Origin: Planctomycetota bacterium
GTDB taxonomy: Bacteria > Planctomycetota > Planctomycetia > Pirellulales > UBA7805
Assembly: GCA_003389215.1 (NCBI GenBank)
Contig: QQVP01000110.1
Location: forward strand, 21,694-85,693
Length of the DNA stretch: 64,000 nucleotides
Reading direction: 5' to 3'
The position numbers and the translations under genes are program-made. The notes under the pieces were generated by a model, which was given only the letters and a program-made list of their open reading frames with translations, made no database searches and was not told where the DNA came from. Position 1 is the first letter of the stretch, and each line of letters opens with the position of its first letter. Shown piece by piece: positions 60,603-64,000 of the stretch.

Positions 60603-63347
60603 CTAGCGGGTCCGCGCTGCAAATCGTCTCTGAAAGGCCTTCTCCAGTTCGACCAGCAACATCAGCACCAGCGATACTCCCAGCACGCGCAGCCACATCC
60701 AGACGTCCAGCGGCGCGACGTGGAAAAGGGAACTCATGACCGGCCAGTAGGTAAACACGGCCTGGAAGATCACGACGGCGAGAACTCCCCACCAGACGAC
60801 CGGATTTCCCAGGATACCACGACGATTGAGAACCGAATCGGTCAAGTGGCGGCTGTTAAAGACGTAGGCCACCTCGAAAAAGACAATCGCGTTGACGGCC
60901 ACCGAGCGGGCTACTTCCAGGCTGCTCCCGAGTTCCAGCTCGCAAAAGAACAGGCCGAACGTGCCGAGCGAAATCAGCACCGACACGTAGACGATCCGCC
61001 ACACCAGGCCGCGATCGATCAACGGCGAGCGCGGATCGCGGGGTGGCTGTCGCATGATGTCCGGCTCCACCGGATCGAACGCCAGCGTGATCGCCAGCGC
61101 AACGGTGGTCACGAGATTGATCCACAAGATATGCAATGGCAGGATCGGCAGATGCTGAAGCCCCAGCAACAAGGCGGCCACCAGGGTTAAGCACTCGCCG
61201 CCGTTCGTGGGCAGGATGAACAGAATCGTCTTCTTCAGGTTGTTGAAGACTGTGCGGCCTTCCTCGACCGCCCACTCGATGCTGGCAAAATTGTCGTCCA
61301 GCAGGACCATTTCGGCCGCCTCTTTCGAGACGTCGGTGCCCGTAATGCCCATCGCCACGCCAATGTCGGCTTGTTTCAACGCCGGCGCATCGTTCACGCC
61401 GTCTCCAGTCATTGCCACGACATGTTCCCGGCGCTGCAAAGATTGGACGATCTTGAGTTTTTGCGCCGGAGCAACCCGCGCGAACACGTCCGTCTCGTCA
61501 ACGGCCCGATCAAGACCGGATTGATCCAACTTCTCCAATTCCGCCCCGGTCGTCGCGCCCTCGGTGGCAGGGATGCCAATCTGTCGCGCGATCGATCGGG
61601 CCGTCGCCACGTGATCGCCGGTAATCATAATTACGCGAATGCCCGCCGCATGACACTTCGCGATCGCTTCGATCGCTTCCTGTCGTGGCGGGTCCGTCAT
61701 GCCGACCAGTCCCAAGAGGGCAAATCCATGCTCGGTGTCCTCACGTTCGAGCACCGTATCGTGCGGATCACGCTGCTTTTCGGCGACCGCCAGGACACGC
61801 AAACCATCGGCTGCCATTCTCTGGGCGGTCTCCATCCACTGTGCCACCTCAAGCGGCTCGTCCGTTTGCCACGCGTGAGCACAGCGAGAGAGCACGGCTT
61901 CCGGCGAACCCTTCAGGTAGATCAGGGCGTTGCCCGCATGGTCGTGGTGCAACGTCGCCATGTACTGCAACTCGGATTCGAAGGGAATTTCGTCCGTTCG
62001 GGGCCAGTTGCCGGCAAGTTCGTCCGAACCCAGGTTCACCTTGCCCGCCAGCACCAGCAACGCGCCTTCAGTCGGGTCGCCTTCGATTCGCCACTGCCCG
62101 TTGTGGTGGCGAAGTCTCGCGTCGTTGCAGAGGGCCCCGGCTTTGACCAGCTTGCCTAGGGCTGACGAGTCGTTCAGCGTCACCGTCTCCTGGCTTTCGT
62201 CCATCACGACGCCGATCGGCTCATAACCCGAGCCGGTTACGCTGAAACTGCCATCCGCGCAGACAACCTGGGTTACGGTCATTTCGTTTCGCGTCAATGT
62301 GCCTGTCTTGTCGCTGCAGATGACGGTGGCGCTGCCAAGTGCTTCGACCGCGGGCAGTTTTCGAACCACGGCATTTCGCAATGCCATGCGTTTGACGCCG
62401 ATGGCCAACGCGATGGTCATAATGGCGGGCAGGCCTTCCGGGATTGCGGACACCGCCAACGCCACGGCCGCCATCAGCATGTCGGCCACGGCCTGGCCCG
62501 TGAGCACGCCGAGCAAGAAGACGAATACGCAGAACAGCATGATGGCGACGGTGATCACTTTGCTGAAGCTCGCCAACCGCCGAATCAGCGGCGTATCCAC
62601 GCCTTCGACTTCCTGGAGCATTCCGGCGATGTTGCCAATCTGAGTGTTGTCACCCGTGGCGACGACGATGCCGGCTGCGGTCCCGCTGGTGGCCAGCGTG
62701 CCGGCAAACGCCAAGTTGAGCCGGTCGCCCAGCGGCACGTCACCTTGCAACTTGTCCACGATCTTGGCGACCGGCATCGATTCGCCCGTCAAGGGAGCCT
62801 CGTCGATCTGGAAGTTCTTGACGCGAACCAGTCGCAGATCTGCCGGCACCTTGTCACCGCCTGCCAGTAGCACCAGATCGCCGGGCACCAGTTCCGTCGC
62901 AGGCAAGCTGGTCTTCTTTCCGTCGCGGAAGGCAACGGCGAGCGGGGCCAGCATTTGCTTGAGCGATTCGATGGCCTGTTCCGCCTTGGACTCCTGAATG
63001 AAGCCGATGACCGCGTTGATAATTATCACGCCGAGGATGACGCCGGTATCGACCCAGTGCTGCAACAAAGCTGTGGCGCCCGACGTGGCGAGCAGCACAT
63101 AGATCAGTGGATTGTGAAATTGCAGCAGCAGTCGCATCAGGGCGCTGGTCTTCTGCCGCTCCTGCAACTGATTGGGTCCGTAACGATCGAGCCGCGACTT
63201 CGCTTCGTCCGAGGAAATGCCCTCGCGGGACGAACCCAACCCCGCGAAAACCTCGTCGACGGGCAACAAGTGCGCAGCCTGCGTCGGTTGTCCCTCATGG
63301 GAAGGCTCGGCCGTAGCCGCACGTGCCGAATCACGGTGGATGCTCAT
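60603..63347 (-). CDS. P2-type cation-transporting ATPase
   Basis: 914 residues from ATG 63347, with GGAG plus a purine-rich stretch upstream; an earlier frame reaches 63362. Ten-helix P-type ATPase: TGES in LTGESMPVAK (187-190), PEGLP at 303-307 in M4, phosphorylated Asp346 in CSDKTGTLT, MTGDGVNDAPALKQADIGVA (hinge), and a cation-ATPase N- and C-terminal domain. PEGLP with the M5 to M6 sequence marks the P2A/P2B calcium or the sodium-potassium-like branch, so Ca, Mn or Na efflux is likely; the ion cannot be settled. Convergent with the symporter fusion across 229 bases. Confidence 0.92.
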   Translation of the reverse strand: MSIHRDSARAATAEPSHEGQPTQAAHLLPVDEVFAGLGSSREGISSDEAKSRLDRYGPNQLQERQKTSALMRLLLQFHNPLIYVLLATSGATALLQHWVDTGVILGVIIINAVIGFIQESKAEQAIESLKQMLAPLAVAFRDGKKTSLPATELVPGDLVLLAGGDKVPADLRLVRVKNFQIDEAPLTGESMPVAKIVDKLQGDVPLGDRLNLAFAGTLATSGTAAGIVVATGDNTQIGNIAGMLQEVEGVDTPLIRRLASFSKVITVAIMLFCVFVFLLGVLTGQAVADMLMAAVALAVSAIPEGLPAIMTIALAIGVKRMALRNAVVRKLPAVEALGSATVICSDKTGTLTRNEMTVTQVVCADGSFSVTGSGYEPIGVVMDESQETVTLNDSSALGKLVKAGALCNDARLRHHNGQWRIEGDPTEGALLVLAGKVNLGSDELAGNWPRTDEIPFESELQYMATLHHDHAGNALIYLKGSPEAVLSRCAHAWQTDEPLEVAQWMETAQRMAADGLRVLAVAEKQRDPHDTVLEREDTEHGFALLGLVGMTDPPRQEAIEAIAKCHAAGIRVIMITGDHVATARSIARQIGIPATEGATTGAELEKLDQSGLDRAVDETDVFARVAPAQKLKIVQSLQRREHVVAMTGDGVNDAPALKQADIGVAMGITGTDVSKEAAEMVLLDDNFASIEWAVEEGRTVFNNLKKTILFILPTNGGECLTLVAALLLGLQHLPILPLHILWINLVTTVALAITLAFDPVEPDIMRQPPRDPRSPLIDRGLVWRIVYVSVLISLGTFGLFFCELELGSSLEVARSVAVNAIVFFEVAYVFNSRHLTDSVLNRRGILGNPVVWWGVLAVVIFQAVFTYWPVMSSLFHVAPLDVWMWLRVLGVSLVLMLLVELEKAFQRRFAARTR

Positions 63348-63883
63348 TGCTTCTTGCTCCACGCTGCCCCAGGCGTTCTGCGAACTACCGATCCGTCATT
63401 CAAAATATCCGAAGAACCCGCATCGGTTGACTTGCCATCATCGCGTCAACCATTGGGCTGCCTGTTCGCTGTCATGTCCCTCATCACGACGGCGCGACCT
63501 TGCAACAGTGTATTGCAATGCTCATTGCGACTTCTAAACCGGTTTGCCGGCAGACTGGGCTTCCGCCACGGAACTGCAACTTACCGTGGAAGATGACCGC
63601 TCGGAAGAGATGACAGACCGATACGGTCTTGCCGACCCTGGAACTACAGGAGCGCGATGGCGACGCGAGAGAACAGCCTAACCTCCGGCCTCAAGACGCG
63701 GCTACGTGTCGTGGGAAGCTGCGTTAGCGGGCCCGAGGCCCGGAACCGCCCCCGGAAGGATGTCTCGAACGGTCAGGGTCCTCATCAGATTCTTGCCAGG
63801 TTGCGTCTCGCAGACGTGGAGATAGGCGAGGACAGATTCGGCGCACGCTCGAATCACGAGTGATCGCAAGAGAAATCGGGATA
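63348..63883. other. Intergenic, no gene recognised
   Basis: 536 bases between the ATPase promoter side and the element at the right edge. Small open frames on both strands are low-complexity; none is supported. Confidence 0.45.
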
Positions 63884-64000
63884 GGGGGGAGCCTTGCGGC
63901 TCCCGCCCTCCCACACCACCGGGCATACGGGTCCGTACCACGGCGGTTCGGCTGGTTAAACTTTCACTTCGGGTTGGTGGAGCAGAGGAAGTCCCAGTTC
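63884..64000 (-). mobile_element. 3' portion of a reverse-transcriptase/group II intron-associated element (partial)
   Basis: Read on the minus strand: AACCGCCGTGGTACGGACCC, GTATGCCCGGTGGTGTGGGA, then a 7-bp GGGAGCC / GGCTCCC hairpin and GATAGGGG-like end (63881-63904 on the plus strand). The NRRGTDPYARWCGR-like translation of this stretch resembles sequence I remember downstream of bacterial group II intron reverse transcriptases. The rest of the element would continue to the right, outside the window. Confidence 0.45.

Overview
The window reads as chromosomal DNA of a planctomycete, most likely order Pirellulales. The grounds are GC-rich sequence, three proteins ending in a PEP-CTERM sorting tag of the VPEPSTYAMAALALxGLxLY type, an iduronate-2-sulfatase-like sulfatase, a secreted Cys-rich protein, an EMAP-less PheT, and many TTG/GTG starts. 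This is an inference from gene content; no 16S gene is present. There is no prophage, no CRISPR array and no intact transposase.

Layout. 1-980 (-): hisI and hisG, with hisG cut by the left edge. 1.5-4.8 kb (+): a short GT2-like protein, a Gfo/Idh/MocA oxidoreductase and an XRE-like regulator. 5.1-11.9 kb (-): the classical order thrS-infC-rpmI-rplT-pheS-pheT; infC has no ATG/GTG/TTG and seems to start at AUC. 12.2-13.4 kb: tRNA-Val(GAC) and a repeat-rich island. 13.6-18 kb (-): a proline-rich membrane protein and three PEP-CTERM proteins. 18.9-21.8 kb (-): sulfatase and a DadA-like oxidase. 22.3-25.6 kb (+): PAS-PilZ, PilZ and a polysaccharide flippase. 25.8-29.6 kb: fasciclin protein, a frameshifted HTH gene, a divergent sigma-70 factor, a truncated membrane protein carrying a minisatellite, and a SpoIIE-type phosphatase.

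29.6-38.2 kb (-): six closely packed genes: GMC oxidoreductase, phosphatidylserine decarboxylase, an SDR-like/FAD-oxidase fusion, a double-length class III aminotransferase, a membrane protein and an Fe-S (6-4) photolyase. I infer an undescribed oxidative lipid-modification pathway tied to light damage. 39.1-46 kb: methyltransferases, glycosyltransferases and a COG2908 phosphatase, probably for envelope glycolipid or glycan synthesis. 46.5-49.4 kb: a CBS-domain transporter-like protein and a membrane-anchored P-loop ATPase. 49.8-57.2 kb: a phosphate-starvation unit of pstS-pstC-pstA-pstB (-), a three-repeat Pho box, and a divergent OprP/OprO-like porin; phoU is absent. 57.3-63.3 kb: the Cys-rich protein, a symporter fused to a solute-binding protein, and a P2-type ATPase. 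The right edge carries a motif that usually accompanies reverse transcriptase/group II intron elements.

Repeats are the other theme. A 105-bp element, always exactly 105 bp, occurs six times, three per orientation, always between genes, and folds into a hairpin whose inner stem shows a pairing-preserving change. Two further small repeat families and several minisatellites also occur. These repeats and the lipid/photolyase cluster are the best candidates for something undescribed.
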